Of a DNA stretch of 64,000 bases, positions 26,915 to 38,015 are shown in pieces. Under the pieces are notes generated by a model. It had not been told where the DNA came from, searched no databases, and saw only the letters and a list, made by a program, of their open reading frames with translations. The translations under genes were made by a program, and so were the position numbers. Source of the stretch: Doryteuthis pealeii. Taxonomy: Eukaryota > Mollusca > Cephalopoda > Myopsida > Loliginidae. Position 1 is the first letter of the stretch, and each line of letters begins with the position of its first letter. Where the stretch lies: NCBI GenBank assembly GCA_023376005.1, contig CM042150.1:70768084-70832083 (forward strand), written 5' to 3'.

Positions 26915-27240
26915 CCACAATGGTATTAAAGGTATGACAGTTAGCACAGTTCAAAGTGATAAATATCTGGCACGTTGCAGGTTCAATTCCTTGACTACAT
27001 GGAAACATTTCTAATATACTTAACATAGGTTTAACATTTGTACCTTTCGATGGCTAATGGAATGAGGAACAAATCTACGCCCAATGATTAATAAAGATTT
27101 AGTTTTGAGTTCCGCTGAAGGCTCCCATTAAACAGAAAAACCTAAAAAGGCTGGAGAGGCACCATCGAGCCAAACGTCTGTGTATAATACAATAAACGAT
27201 TAAGGACAACAGTCCGAGAAATCTAACAATCAATACTAAC
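26915..27240 (+). mobile_element. Right-arm copy of the GGTTCAAT-type SINE-like element
   Basis: This is the inverted copy of 1,232-1,530, with B-box-like GGTTCAATTCC near 26,980-26,992 and the GGACAACAGTCCG tail near 27,204-27,216. Confidence 0.6.
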
Positions 27241-27894
27241 AAAAAAAAAAAGAAAAAAAAGCCATTAATTCTCAGTTATAAACTTGAATGATTTAAAAAT
27301 TTGTTTATCTTTTTCATACTGCAATTTTGTCCAAAATATAAAAGATAATAAACCCAAGTGGAATTTCCAATCCAAATAGTTGTTATACATTAGGGGGAAA
27401 AGAATGGACATAGTAAACTTTTAAAGACTTCAATTCAATAAATGGGTCATTATTTTGAAATTTACAAGTGATTTTTCACTGAATTCACTACTGAAAAATA
27501 AACAAGCAAAATAAACATCAATTTATGACCAAATCAAAATCTTATAAAAATTATGTTTTATGAAAAATATAAAAATCAAATTTCAGTAAAAAATTGATAC
27601 ATACCAGAATACACAATATCACATGATCATTCTCAAATAAAATTACCCTATATAATACATAACTTAAATTTAGATAGCATACAAAACTTATTATGGGAAA
27701 ACCACATCAGTAATATTTTTACATTGATATTTTAATATAGAAAATCTTTTATCACATAAACAAAAAAACTTGGAAGAACTGAAGTTCTTTAATTGTGTAT
27801 ATTTTGATTGTTCTGCAAATAGTTAAATCAGGAGAAAACTCAACTTACAAGAACAAAATTATATTTGGGAAAGTTCAACAAATGATATAGATAA

Positions 27895-27985
27895 ACAGAC
27901 AGACAGACAGACAGACAGAGCGGAGAGCGAGAGAGCAGAGACGGAGAGAGAGAGAGAGAAGATGAGAAGAGAAGAGAGAGAGACT
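27895..27985. repeat. (CAGA)n and interrupted (GA)n microsatellite
   Basis: This is the inverted counterpart of 501-588. The left-arm array is a pure CT run, while this one is interrupted by GCGGAGAGCG and GAGCAGAGACGG. Errors concentrated in a simple repeat are typical of unpolished sequence. Confidence 0.9.
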
Positions 27986-28509
27986 ATTGTAGGAATTTCC
28001 ATTATGTGGCTGCATGTAGAATAAATGGAAAACTACAGCCCTTCTAACAAGCATCCAATTCTTAGTCAATGCAGATTGGGATTTAGCAACTGCAATTGGA
28101 ATTTTATTATTACATTAGGAAAAGTGCACAATCACAATTTATGACAAATACTTATAGCATTTATTTTCTTCATGCTTATTTACAGTTTATATCTTAAATG
28201 AGTAGAGAAATGAAGTTGTTGGGAATGTTCCTGCAGTAAAACCTTTACACATGTACGAACAACCTCCTATTTTAGGATGCAGAAAAAAAAAAATTAGATA
28301 TACTTGCTTTTTTGGGTCTGTCTGTTTTTCACCCCCTCAGAGAAATGATTAAGTATTTTCCAAATTAATACTTCTCTATAATTCCATTAATTAAAAACTG
28401 AGGTTAAAAATACACCAGATCAAAGTAAAGTATTAAAATATTTAAAAAATTATTACATATAATTTAATTACTTAATTTTTTGGTCCTGTGCCTCTCTATA
28501 TATCTGACA

Positions 28510-28619
28510 AATAGTGGGCAAATCATTCAGAAAAAGTAAGATTGTCACCTCCCCCTTCAATTTCTTCTGGAAAAAATTGTTTCCATGTAGGACTATGTTA
28601 ACATTAGACAATCCCCTAA
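28510..28619. other. Short unique junction after the right arm
   Basis: This is the first sequence past the last base pairing with the window start. Whether it continues the palindrome depends on bases left of the window. Nothing recognised. Confidence 0.4.
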
Positions 28620-28737
28620 ATTTAGCTTCGTTAGAGTTTATTATATATATATAGGTGATAGAGTTTATAAGATATATACTATATATATATATATATATAT
28701 CATATATAGTTTTACAATATATATATAATAGAGTTTA

Positions 28738-28773
<36 letters not shown>

Positions 28774-29096
28774 ATATATATATATATAATAGATTTACAA
28801 TATATATATAATAGAGTTTTATAAGTATAATATATATATATATATATATATAATAAGTGTTTAATTGGAGTCGTACCTATTTTGAAAGATTAATTAATAA
28901 TAATGAAATTAGGCGGGAATACCTATTAAATGTATGGCTAAACAAATCGAGAAAATATTATATATGATTAATAGTTTTACATTATATATAATGAGTTTAT
29001 AAGATACTATTATATATATAATAATAGTTTTACAATATATATATAATTAGAGTTTAAAGATATATATAATATATATATATATATATAATAGAGTTT

Positions 29097-29144
<48 letters not shown>

Positions 29145-29242
29145 GAGTTTTATAATAATATATATTATACTATATATAATAGAGTTTTATTATAAATATA
29201 TATATATATCATAAGTATATTATATTAATAGAGTTTATAATA

Positions 29243-29276
<34 letters not shown>

Positions 29277-29342
29277 TTATTAATAGAGTTAAATAATTAA
29301 TATATAATATATATATATATTATATAATATAGAGTTTTACAA

Positions 29343-29395
<53 letters not shown>

Positions 29396-29480
29396 TATAT
29401 TTATTACTAAAAACTCTATTACTATATATTAATATATATTCATATATATATATATATATATTATTATAAATAATAAAATT
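28620..29480. repeat. Compound satellite: (TA)n plus TAGAGTTTTATAATA units
   Basis: Short (TA)n tracts alternate with diverged copies of TAATAGAGTTTTATAATA, at least ten units. The same unit continues between 30,510 and 31,160. Unit lengths vary because the TA tracts vary. Confidence 0.85.
28860..28945 (+). repeat. Partial copy of the 56-kb inverted-repeat element
   Basis: TTAATTGGAGTCGTACCTAT, TTTGAAAGATTAATTAAT, TTAGGCGGGAATACCTATT and AAATGTATGGCTA match, in order, the left arm and first tandem unit of the element at 56,087-56,403. It is embedded in (TA)n, like that element. Confidence 0.75.
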
Positions 29481-29687
29481 CGAAAGCCAAGACAATGCGT
29501 AAATAAAGACAAAAAGATTGTTTCTATATGTCTAACCGATTTCAAAGATAGAGCTTCATCCTTCAGATAGTTTATTTTAGAAATGACGTGTTATGTTTTT
29601 TTATTTGTGTGGTTATAATTTCTCTTCTTTTATATTATATTATATAATATATATAATATAATATATATATTATATAGATATATATAA

Positions 29688-30209
29688 TCTTATTATATGG
29701 GAGATGTGCTTTTCGGTCTGTAACCCAAAACTATATCAAACTTACTCAAGTCACATTTCCTATAGTTATGCACCACATTCTCCGATCGATTTTTTTTTAT
29801 TTTTAAACCTCAATCCCTAATAAAATTGTTTACATTATTAATACCTGTTAATTCATATCTACAAATGATAATATGCAATTGTATTTATATATAACACTAA
29901 AATAGCCAGTTATACAGATGTAAAACAGGAAGGCTAATTTGCATATTGAAATTAAAAATCTTGATTTTAATAAATTATGTGCTTCAGTATTATTGATTTT
30001 TAATCGTATGGTTTTATTCATTAATGGAATTGACTAAAAAGAATCTTCAGGGATTAAATCTTAAAGAAATCGATTAACGAGAAGAAATAATTTCGATTTT
30101 ATTCTTTACTTCCTATTTTACTAAGTTATTAAATAGAAAATTTAGTAATGAAAGACGGAGTGAGGGAAGAGTAAGTTTCAGTTGTTTTCTATTTTCGATC
30201 TATATACAG

Positions 30210-30258
<49 letters not shown>

Positions 30259-30497
30259 CCCCCCCCCCCCCCCCTTCTTTCCTTCGGGCTCGCTTTTTTG
30301 TTGCCCAACAAACAACGTCCGCCCCCCCCGCCCCGCAATTTTTTTTCCACCCCATGCGAGGCACTTATTTTTTTTTTTTTTCAGAATCAATTTTCCTGTG
30401 CGGGGCATTCTTATTTAGTTTCAATAGCCTTTCTAATTTAATATTATTCTATTACATTAAATTTAAATACTTGCACGGAGGTGCATATATTTGCTAG
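29688..30497 (+). mobile_element. Helitron-like non-autonomous element, copy A
   Basis: The element starts with TCTTATTATA directly after an A of a TA array. It ends with a short hairpin (TGCAC-GGAG-GTGCA), about seven bases, then CTAG (30,494-30,497) followed by T. A 5' TC, a 3' hairpin, a CTAG end and insertion between A and T are the hallmarks of Helitrons and their non-autonomous derivatives. A second copy with the same ends and collinear interior is at 61,076-61,673, which fixes both boundaries. No Rep/helicase gene is present. Copy A is longer because its interior has a poly(C) tract and GC-rich sequence at 30,210-30,400. Confidence 0.7.
30210..30274. repeat. Poly(C) tract of about 65 bases
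   Basis: The run is almost pure C (one G at 30,258) and lies inside Helitron-like copy A. The corresponding place in copy B reads only ACCCCCACT. Proline- and glycine-rich frames here are repeat translations. Confidence 0.95.
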
Positions 30498-30893
30498 TAT
30501 ATATAAATAGAGTTTTAAATAATATATATATATTAAATATATATATATATATATATATATTATTAATAGAGTTTTATAATAATATATATAATATGATATA
30601 TATAAAAAATAGAGTTTTATAATATCAATATTATTATATATATATATATATATGTTACATTCTTTTTATCTGCCTTCTTATTAGACTTTCTAATTTATAC
30701 CAATATTCATTACATTAAACCTAATACTTGCACCCGGAGGGTGCAATATATTTTTAGTATATATAATAGAGATTTATAATAATATATATATATATATATA
30801 TATAATTATATAATCAGAGTTTATAAAATATATATAATATATATATATATATATATACTATTATATAAAAAAATAGAGTTTATATATATATAT

Positions 30894-30927
<34 letters not shown>

Positions 30928-31297
30928 CTGTTACATATCTTTGATGCTGCCTTCTTATTAGACTTCTAATTTAAACAATATTTCATTAACATTAAAACCT
31001 AAATACGTGCACCGGAGGTGCTATATTTGCTATATAATATAATAGAGTTTTATTAATACTATATATATAATATATATATATTATATATATATAGAGTTTA
31101 TAATATATATACTCATATATTATATATATTATATACTATAGATATATATATAAAATAGATTTTATAATATATATATATATATAATATTAATTATTATTAT
31201 ATATATATATATCTGTTACATATCTTTTTATTGCCTTATATTAGCTTTCTAATTTATACAATATTTTCATTACATTAACTAAACTTGCACATCGGTT
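30498..31297 (+). repeat. Tandem array of Helitron-like 3' ends and TA satellite, running into the gap
   Basis: Three further copies of the last 100 bases or so of the Helitron-like element start near 30,653, 30,929 and 31,210, at a spacing of about 280 bp. Each contains TTAGACTTTCTAATTTAWAC, a CATTACATTAAA block and the TGCACC-GG-GGTGCA hairpin. Between them lie (TA)n and TAGAGTTTTATAATA units. The third copy is cut by the N gap within its hairpin. Confidence 0.8.
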
Positions 31298-31397
31298 NNN
31301 NNNNNNNNNNNNNNNNNNNNNNNNNNNNNNNNNNNNNNNNNNNNNNNNNNNNNNNNNNNNNNNNNNNNNNNNNNNNNNNNNNNNNNNNNNNNNNNNN
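31298..31397. other. Assembly gap of 100 N
   Basis: Exactly 100 N, a conventional size for a scaffold gap of unknown length. Sequence on the two sides differs sharply in composition, so adjacency across the gap is not proven by the sequence. Confidence 0.99.
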
Positions 31398-31674
31398 TCA
31401 CGCGACCAAACATCCGGAGGATTTTCCCTTTTTAAATAAAAAAACTAAAACAAACCTTGAAAATAGAAAATCAATAACCAAACCAAAAACCTTCCCAAAC
31501 ATCAAAAGACCTCATCAATTCCTTCACACGCCATTTAGACCGCTTCCAAACACCCCCGAACACCCCAGTGCCGCATCTAACCATCCCCTGCAAATATGCA
31601 ACAGATGTTATGGTCGAGAAACCCACGAAATCTCACAACAATGCCATCAAAAGGAGTGTAATGTGGGCACTATT
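31398..31674 (+). pseudogene. Possible gag-like zinc-knuckle fragment, truncated by the gap
   Basis: The frame is open from the gap to a stop at 31,677. It is basic and proline-rich and ends ICNRCYGRETHEISQQCHQK. The CX2C...H...C spacing is close to, but one residue longer than, a retroviral-type CCHC zinc knuckle at each step. It could be the end of a retroelement gag with small indels, or chance. I do not recognise the upstream part, and the true start lies in the gap. Confidence 0.25.
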
Positions 31675-33335
31675 TAGCGTACGTACGTAGTGGGGATCAG
31701 TTCGTGTAAATATCGCCTCGACCGTTGTGGACCAGTTTAGTATTTAACGTTAGTGGCCTTTTCTTTCTCGCACTACTTACAATTCGTAACTTCGTACGTA
31801 ACGGTGTTTGTATGTAAGGAAACGGCAATCTAGCTGTAGCAGTCGTCTCTTATAGCCCGCAAAAATTCTTTCGGCCACACTCCCTTCATCTACGGTCACA
31901 AGGCAGAAAGGTAATCACGTTTCACGAGGCCGCGTGCTTCTTCGTTACGGCCATTATGATTTAATTCCACGGGTCGTCCCTTTACGATAGTGGACTCTTA
32001 CTATCTGTTTAGCGTCGTGGTCCATTCATAAAAAGATTTCTTTGGTGTAGTGGAAAATAATACGATTGCTGGGGTTTTTTTTTTTTCAGAAGTTTATTAT
32101 AATAAAAACTTCACTGCAATTTTGAGAGAGAGAGGGTCCCTAATAATCTCTGTCTTAACAAGAGGTGTAATTTTAACTGGATTCCACTTCGAGTTTTAGT
32201 CCTTAGTAAACTTCTCGTGAACAAGCTTTTCTTAGCCTTTCCTTATCGTCTTCAGCGACAACAGCTTAACTCCGTACGATCACTGGCCCGATCTCTGCCT
32301 GACTCTCCTTCTCTGATCGCAGACGCTAACTGATCGGATTTTCTATTCGCGGGTCTTAAATAGCATTTCTAAATATATCTTCCAGAAGATTCTACTTTAG
32401 AACTTTGCGCCCTTTCGATTTGTTCAAAGTTCCAATCTCACTGGTCAACCAGAGTTCACCAACCTAAAAGATCAACAGATTTTCTTGGAGTCACTCATCC
32501 TAACTTTCGTTAAATCTAGACTTATCGTCTCATTTCTCTCGTTAAAAGATGTTATCTTTCCTAACTACTTTTTCGGTGATTCCACAAAGACCACCCAGCA
32601 ACTCAGATAATGGTAGTACATTTTTCTAAGTCTGGCACAAGGCCACAAATATAGGTGCTGGGCGGCGATTACGTACAAGGAGCACAAAAGATCAATAAAA
32701 TACACGACAACTAAATGCACTATTCACACACATCGCAGAACAAAACACTCTCTCAATTTCCCCAAGCTAAACTCGTCAAACCATACACAAAAAGAAACTT
32801 TGGCGCTTTGTGCGAATCTGCGTTAATATTTCACACAGAATCTTTCATATTAGGCTGGATTCTACAATCTTGACAGATCGATCGCAAACCATAATTCCAT
32901 GAGAATAAATTATTACTCAACATGAATATGGTTAATAATTAATTAATTAAATAATCAAATAAATTAAAAAAGAATGCCCACACATAGACTCTCACTACCT
33001 ACTCTCCATTCGTTCTTCTCCACCTACACTTCAGGAATAAAACAAATAAAAAATTTTTAAAAAATCCTCCCCTGCTCTTTCCATTAACTGACCCAGTAAC
33101 CTAAGCTCAATCAACTCTCCCCTCCTCCTTATCTTCCCCTGACATCAAACACACCAGAACTTTACCCCCCTCCTTAACTACCCCTGTGCCCAACCTCTCT
33201 CTACTTCCTGTAAACTACCCTCATTCATTCATGTCTGCCCTATCCTCCCTCCCTTCACTTCCACTACTAACTCACCCCCCTCACCAAATCACTTGTACTT
33301 GCACGATAATTTTGCTTTCAATAAAAATCATTTGA
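31675..33335. other. Unrecognised moderately GC-rich region
   Basis: This is clearly less AT-rich than the left flank. The first part repeats short words such as GTACGTACGTAGTGG, TAACGTTAGTGG and ACGATAGTGG. The fragment near 32,630-32,670 (AAGTCTGGCACAAGGCCA) resembles a common cephalopod SINE segment. From 33,000 to 33,290 one strand is strongly pyrimidine-rich. No coding frame of note. It could be the 3' untranslated part of a retroelement, because it ends in a hairpin module and a (TA)n tail. Confidence 0.4.
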
Positions 33336-33368
33336 CTGATGATGTCCCGTATAAAATCGTACGAAACG
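33336..33368 (+). ncRNA. Hammerhead-like hairpin module
   Basis: CTGATGA (33,336-33,342) is followed by TG, TCCCG, a loop TATAAAAT, an imperfect CGTA return strand, then CGAAACG (33,362-33,368). CTGATGA and GAAA flanking a hairpin is the layout of a hammerhead ribozyme core around stem II. Here the return strand pairs poorly, an extra base separates core and stem, and no clear stem III with a cleavage triplet is seen. It is best read as a decayed or coincidental copy. A (TA)n array begins about 60 bp downstream. Confidence 0.3.
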
Positions 33369-33424
33369 TTTCAACTCTTAGATTTGTTTTGAGTTATCAT
33401 TTCTTGTTCACTATCCTTTTACTA

Positions 33425-35222
33425 CTCATATATATATATATATATATATATTATAATATATATATATAAGAATTATTTATATAAGACACATACTGGTGTA
33501 TATAAAGATGATACTTTAGTTTTAGTCTTGGTCAAGATAACACTGTATGCAAACTCTATACTGGGCAAACAAGACAGAGAGGCACCAAAGAAGTGATACA
33601 AACATGGTTTGAAAAAATTCCTTGTCCCTGTTCACACTGGTGTCTCACCACCAACCATGTTGTATCTTCCTTCAAAATCACCTACAGGGCCAAAAGGTGC
33701 AGGAGGAAGAACAACACTATGCCATCAAACCGATGACCAGACCTTCAGAAAAAACAAATATTGTAATGTAGAAGTGATGTGTTTATCTTAATTCACACAT
33801 TAAATTCACTTCTAAAATATGAACATTTGTTAGAATCCTAGTGACCATAAATAGACAGATAAACCAATTCACAACAAATGAAGATTATTTATTATATATT
33901 TTATAATGAGGTTATGTTTAAAAAGCTTAAAGAATATTACCAGAATATTATTTTTAAACATTTTATTGGCTTGAAATTTAAAATAGCTTTTAAAGTTCTG
34001 TACAGAATTAAACTGAAATTTATGTTTGTTAAAAATAGTAAAGAATTAATACTTGTAAAAAATCAGATTGATATTTTTTTCATGGCAGACATAAATTTCA
34101 ATGAAGAAATATAATGTACAGAACTGAATGGAAGGAAAATATAATATCTCTTGACTGTTTGGAAAAAATATTAGAAAATGGCAAATAAATGAATAAACAG
34201 AAAATTAAAATTATACAAGGAAGGAAATAGAAAATTATACAATGGCTAAAAATAAATACAAATACAAAAAAAGTATCTAAATACTCTTTGCTACAAAGTA
34301 TGTAAAATGTAATTTCTTTAATATTCTAAATTTAGAAATTGTTATTAGATATGTTAAATTTGATAGCACAGAAATAAAGATAAAAAAATAAATTAGTTCT
34401 TCTAATTCTAGTCAATAACACTAGACTCTCACAAAAACTTGTCTGAATTAATAATGCAAAGAAGGTAGTAAAAGAATAAAAACAAGAAATTCCTGAATAT
34501 ATTTTATTCTTTCTTTCTTTATTAAAGTTTTTATATATATGATATTTGCTATCCATTTAAATGGGAGCTTCTTTTCATTTGATATACTCTAACTTACAGC
34601 ACATACCTCCTTGAATATTTGATCTTTTATGATATTAATGTAATTTTAGTATTAAACTCTCGCATAAAATTTCATTTTCTCTTTGTTGGTATATAATAGA
34701 CAAAAATTTGAAAATAACTGATTTTATAGGAAATTTATTTGTATATGCACTTATTGGGATTCACTTTGGGATTTTTTATTCTTAATTTTCAAATGAAATT
34801 AAAACACAAATTTAAGTTTATTTGGATGCATATAACTGTGTACTTACATTAAGATAAAGAATTAAATAGATATTTTCATATGCTGCAAGGCATAGTATAA
34901 TTATGGAAAATTGCTGGTTTGTTATATATTGACTTTTAGACAAATAAAAATGTCTGCAAAGAAAGGTTCTTACTGATTGACATTATTGTCAGCAATTGAC
35001 AACCAAAATACATAATTTTGGAAATTGGTAGGCTTAAATAATCATACATAAGTGACTTATTAAAAGAAATATCTGTCTGCTCTTTTTTTTTCTTGATATA
35101 ATATGTTTCAGCACTTTAACTTTGGCCAAATGTTTAAAAACAAATTCTTTAAAATTTCATTTGTAAAGTAGTGAAACATTTTTCTCATTTTTAAAACATA
35201 TATTTGCATTTAATTAGTTAAA

Positions 35223-35261
<39 letters not shown>

Positions 35262-35337
35262 AAAAGTAAATAATCAAAATGCAAATCAATCGTGTTTGTG
35301 ACAATATTTTAATTGGGGTTACTCCTTTGTTACGAAC
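33425..35337. other. AT-rich non-coding stretch
   Basis: It has (TA)n runs at 33,429-33,468 and 35,226-35,258. Between them I see only AT-rich sequence. Short open frames (for example 33,609-33,791 and 33,878-34,114) show no recognisable domain. Confidence 0.6.
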
Positions 35338-36549
35338 GCCTGTGCTGATTGGGAACGATCGAACACAGAGTCGCACAAGAAAGAAAAAAATAAAATAAAA
35401 TGCGATAAAGGTCCCAGGTATGAAACGCTAACGGTTTCACAAAAGGGATAAAAGGGGAATAATCAAGCCTCTACTTCCCGCACCAGAAAGATAGAGTGAA
35501 TAAGCCGAGAAAACAGAATGGACCCTGGTCAAGCCAAAGAAAAACACGAACCACATACATACATTTATAACAACAAAACAAATAGCTTTTTTATTATAAA
35601 TATAAGTAGCAGCGGCCAGCAATCCTGAGTGTTAGCCGGGAACTCAATTAACACATCAACGTATTTTCTTTTTAAGATTCTCTCCTTTCTTTTCTTTTTT
35701 TTTTCTTTTTTTATATAATTTTAAAGTTCACAATTCAAATCTTAGATAATGTCACAGATGACAGTTCATATAAAATGTTCGGAGTCAAAGTTCATATGGA
35801 ATTGTTACAGTTAAAAGTTCAAAAGTGTTCTTGAAACTACGGAGTCAAATGAGATAATGCAAAATATTTTAAACAAGGAGAGACTTACATTTATGAAGAA
35901 ATTCCTTTTAACAATTCCCTTTTCATTTCTCGTAATACTTCAGTGTCACATAAAAACAGGTTCTTTTTTTTCTCTTTCTTCCTTTTTTTTTTTTCACACC
36001 ATAACTTTACAAATTTTCTTAGCAAATAGTAGACCTCTTAAAATCACTCGATACACGTTTAAAGTTTTGTCTTTCTTCTATCTCATCACCCTTAGCAGCA
36101 GCGAATTTTCTCAAACGTCCGGTCGCTTTGAAATCCTTTTTTTACTTGTTGTCTTTCAAAACTAATCTTTCTTTCTTTTTCACTAAATTGGCGGGAAGTT
36201 CAAAGGAACACTAAGGGTCCTGGAGTCACGCGCACTTAAAAGTTCACTAAAGTTTGTGGCTGGTTTTGGCCACCGGTGTGAGGGGGGGGAAGGGTTGAGG
36301 TGTTATGATTCTTAATAAAGGGTAGTAATCGGAATGTAAAATATTCTATATTTTTTTGACTTCATCCCTTACCCGTTTTGTCTTTACTCTCTATCATTCA
36401 AACATTTAAAAGTGTACTCTTACATATTCATGACATCACCTTACCCAGCGAAAAAAAAAAAGAAGAAATCTTTTCTTTTCTTTTTTTTTTTTTTCTCTTT
36501 TCATCATAGGAAAAGAGGAGTTTCGCATTTATTTCAATGGAGTTTACCG
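35338..36549. other. Region 3' of the minus-strand LTR element (LTR not resolved)
   Basis: TGTTACGAACGCC at 35,338 resembles the terminal bases of the nearby plus-strand LTR element, and long pyrimidine runs occur at 35,680-35,715 and 36,470-36,495. On the minus strand these would be purine-rich and could be polypurine tracts. Because no second LTR is present for comparison, I cannot set LTR limits. No gene is seen. Confidence 0.35.
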
Positions 36550-36900
36550 TTATGCGCGTGACAAAGTGTCAGCACATACGTTATCGGTCCCACGGTGGTG
36601 GCAGATATCCAGGTCATATTCCTGCAACATCAAACTCCAGTTGAGCAATCTCCTATTCTTGTCTTTCATGCGGTGTAAAAATGTAAGCGGATTGTGGTCC
36701 GTATAAACGAGGTTGGGGCGGTGATGCTGAAACATATACGTCAAAGTGTTGGAGGCTTAGGACAAAGCCAACGTCTCTTTTTCCACGGTAGAATAGTTCT
36801 TTTGATGGGATTAAACTTTCGCGAGAAATAGCTTACTGGGTGTTCAATGTCATCTTCTCCTACCTGGAGTAGCACCGCCAATTCCTTGATCACTAGCATC
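36550..36900 (-). pseudogene. RNase H of the minus-strand Gmr1-like element
   Basis: The open frame 36,744-36,550 reads YTDHNPLTFLHRMKDKNRRL, then LQEYDLDICHHRG and DNVCADTLSRA, which is the C-terminal half of a Ty3/Gypsy RNase H. Upstream, in other frames, EHPVSYFSRKFN and an AIDAS-like block (about 36,900-36,800) supply the first half. At least two frameshifts separate the pieces. The domain degrades the RNA strand of the replication intermediate in intact elements. Confidence 0.85.
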
Positions 36901-38015
36901 GATGGCTAGCGGAAGGGCTGAGTAAACATAGGGCCTACAGAACAGCTGCAACATAATATGGACTTGATTTTTCTCGAATGATTCCTGCATAGAGGGGTCC
37001 ATATAAATTTCGATTTCTTGGCCAACAGGTGGGTGAGCGGGGAGGCTATATCTGAAAAGTTCTGGCAGAACCTTCTATAATAACCGGCCATTCCAAGGAA
37101 TTGCCGCAGGCTTCTGATATTATTCGGGGTGGGCTGTCTAAGATCCCTTGTATTTTTGTCTTGTCAGGGGATATGCTTCCATACCCGATTTTGTGCAGGT
37201 ACGTGATTTCGGCCTTTCCGAAGTCACTTTTAGCCATATGGACAGTGAGGTTCGCTTGTCTGAGCCTGTCGAAGTTGTCCTGTAAGGATTTCCTATGATC
37301 GATCCAATTATCGTTGTAGATGACTATATATCGACATAGGCGGTAACGTTGGGTAAATCACGTAGACAGCAATTCATCATCCTCTGGAATGTAGCTTGGG
37401 AATTCTTCATACCAAAAGGCATGACTCGATACTGTATAGACCTGCGGGGTTACGAAAGCTGATATCTCCTTAGCTCGCTCTGTTAAAGGCACGCACCAAT
37501 ATCCCTTCAGTAAGTCTAACTTGGTGATATATTTAGCTTTTCCCGATTTTGTCGATACAGTCGTCTATCCTGGGGATGGGATGTGAGTCTGTTTTAGTCA
37601 CGGCGTTCACTCTCCTATAATCTGTACAGAACCGGATTGATCTGTCAGGTTTGCTCACTACTACGCATGGTGATGCCCAATGCTCTGACTAGGTTCGATG
37701 ATACCATGGTTAAGCATATACTCTATTTCCTGGCGTATCACTTCTGCTTTGTGGGGGGTTGACCCAATAGGGGTGCTGTTTGACTGGGGTGGCGTCCCCA
37801 ACTTCCACGTCGTGCTGGATGACGGGTGTCCGCTTAGGATGTCTGGAAACAAAATCATAAAAGTTGCTAATAAGACTTATTATATCCCTTTTCTCTTCAT
37901 GGGTCAAATGTTCGAGCTTAGGGGTGAGGTCGGTCAAAATTTCTGAGTTGTATAATCTCAGGGGGCATTCACTTTTCCTTATGTTGTTCTCAAGAAAATC
38001 CGTACAGTTGGTCAC
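36901..38015 (-). pseudogene. Reverse transcriptase of the minus-strand Gmr1-like element
   Basis: Pieces in order: an N-terminal linker with LEHLTHEEKRDIISLI and PVIQHDVEVGDATPVKQHPY (38,015-37,760); EIEYMLNHGIIEPSQS (37,725-37,680); KAKYITKLDLLKGYW-type and VIYNDNWIDHR blocks (about 37,540-37,290) around a damaged YVDD active site; AKSDFGKAEITYLHKIGYGS (37,234-37,175); and MAGYYRRFCQNFSDIASPLT (37,091-37,032). At the active site the frame reads YRLCRYIVIY, so the catalytic aspartates are not in frame. At least four frameshifts. Confidence 0.85.

Larger units (their letters stand above)
14273..28509. repeat. Right arm of the giant inverted repeat (error-rich copy)
   Basis: This is the reverse complement of 1-14,042, at roughly 90 percent identity in the stretches I aligned by eye. 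Differences are mostly one-base insertions and deletions spread evenly, plus some substitutions. The sum of paired coordinates grows from 28,315 at the centre to 28,509 at the outer end, so this arm has a net excess of about 190 bases. Reading frames of the left arm are split here. The non-repeat intervals in this arm mirror those of the left arm and hold nothing additional. Confidence 0.95.

Noticed and set aside
29490..29620. Another module copy: CTGAAGGATGAAGCTC on the minus strand with GAAAC further on
   Set aside because: Core words are present, but spacing and intervening stem do not match the other modules; not counted as a ribozyme-like copy.
30178..30418. Proline-rich and glycine-rich frames on both strands
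   Set aside because: They are translations of the poly(C)/poly(G) tract; no conserved residues outside it.
35338..35652. Possible 315-bp LTR between TGTTACGAACG and ...CAATTAACA
   Set aside because: The ends suit an LTR in inverted sense, but no second copy exists in the window and the adjoining purine tract is not directly at the edge.
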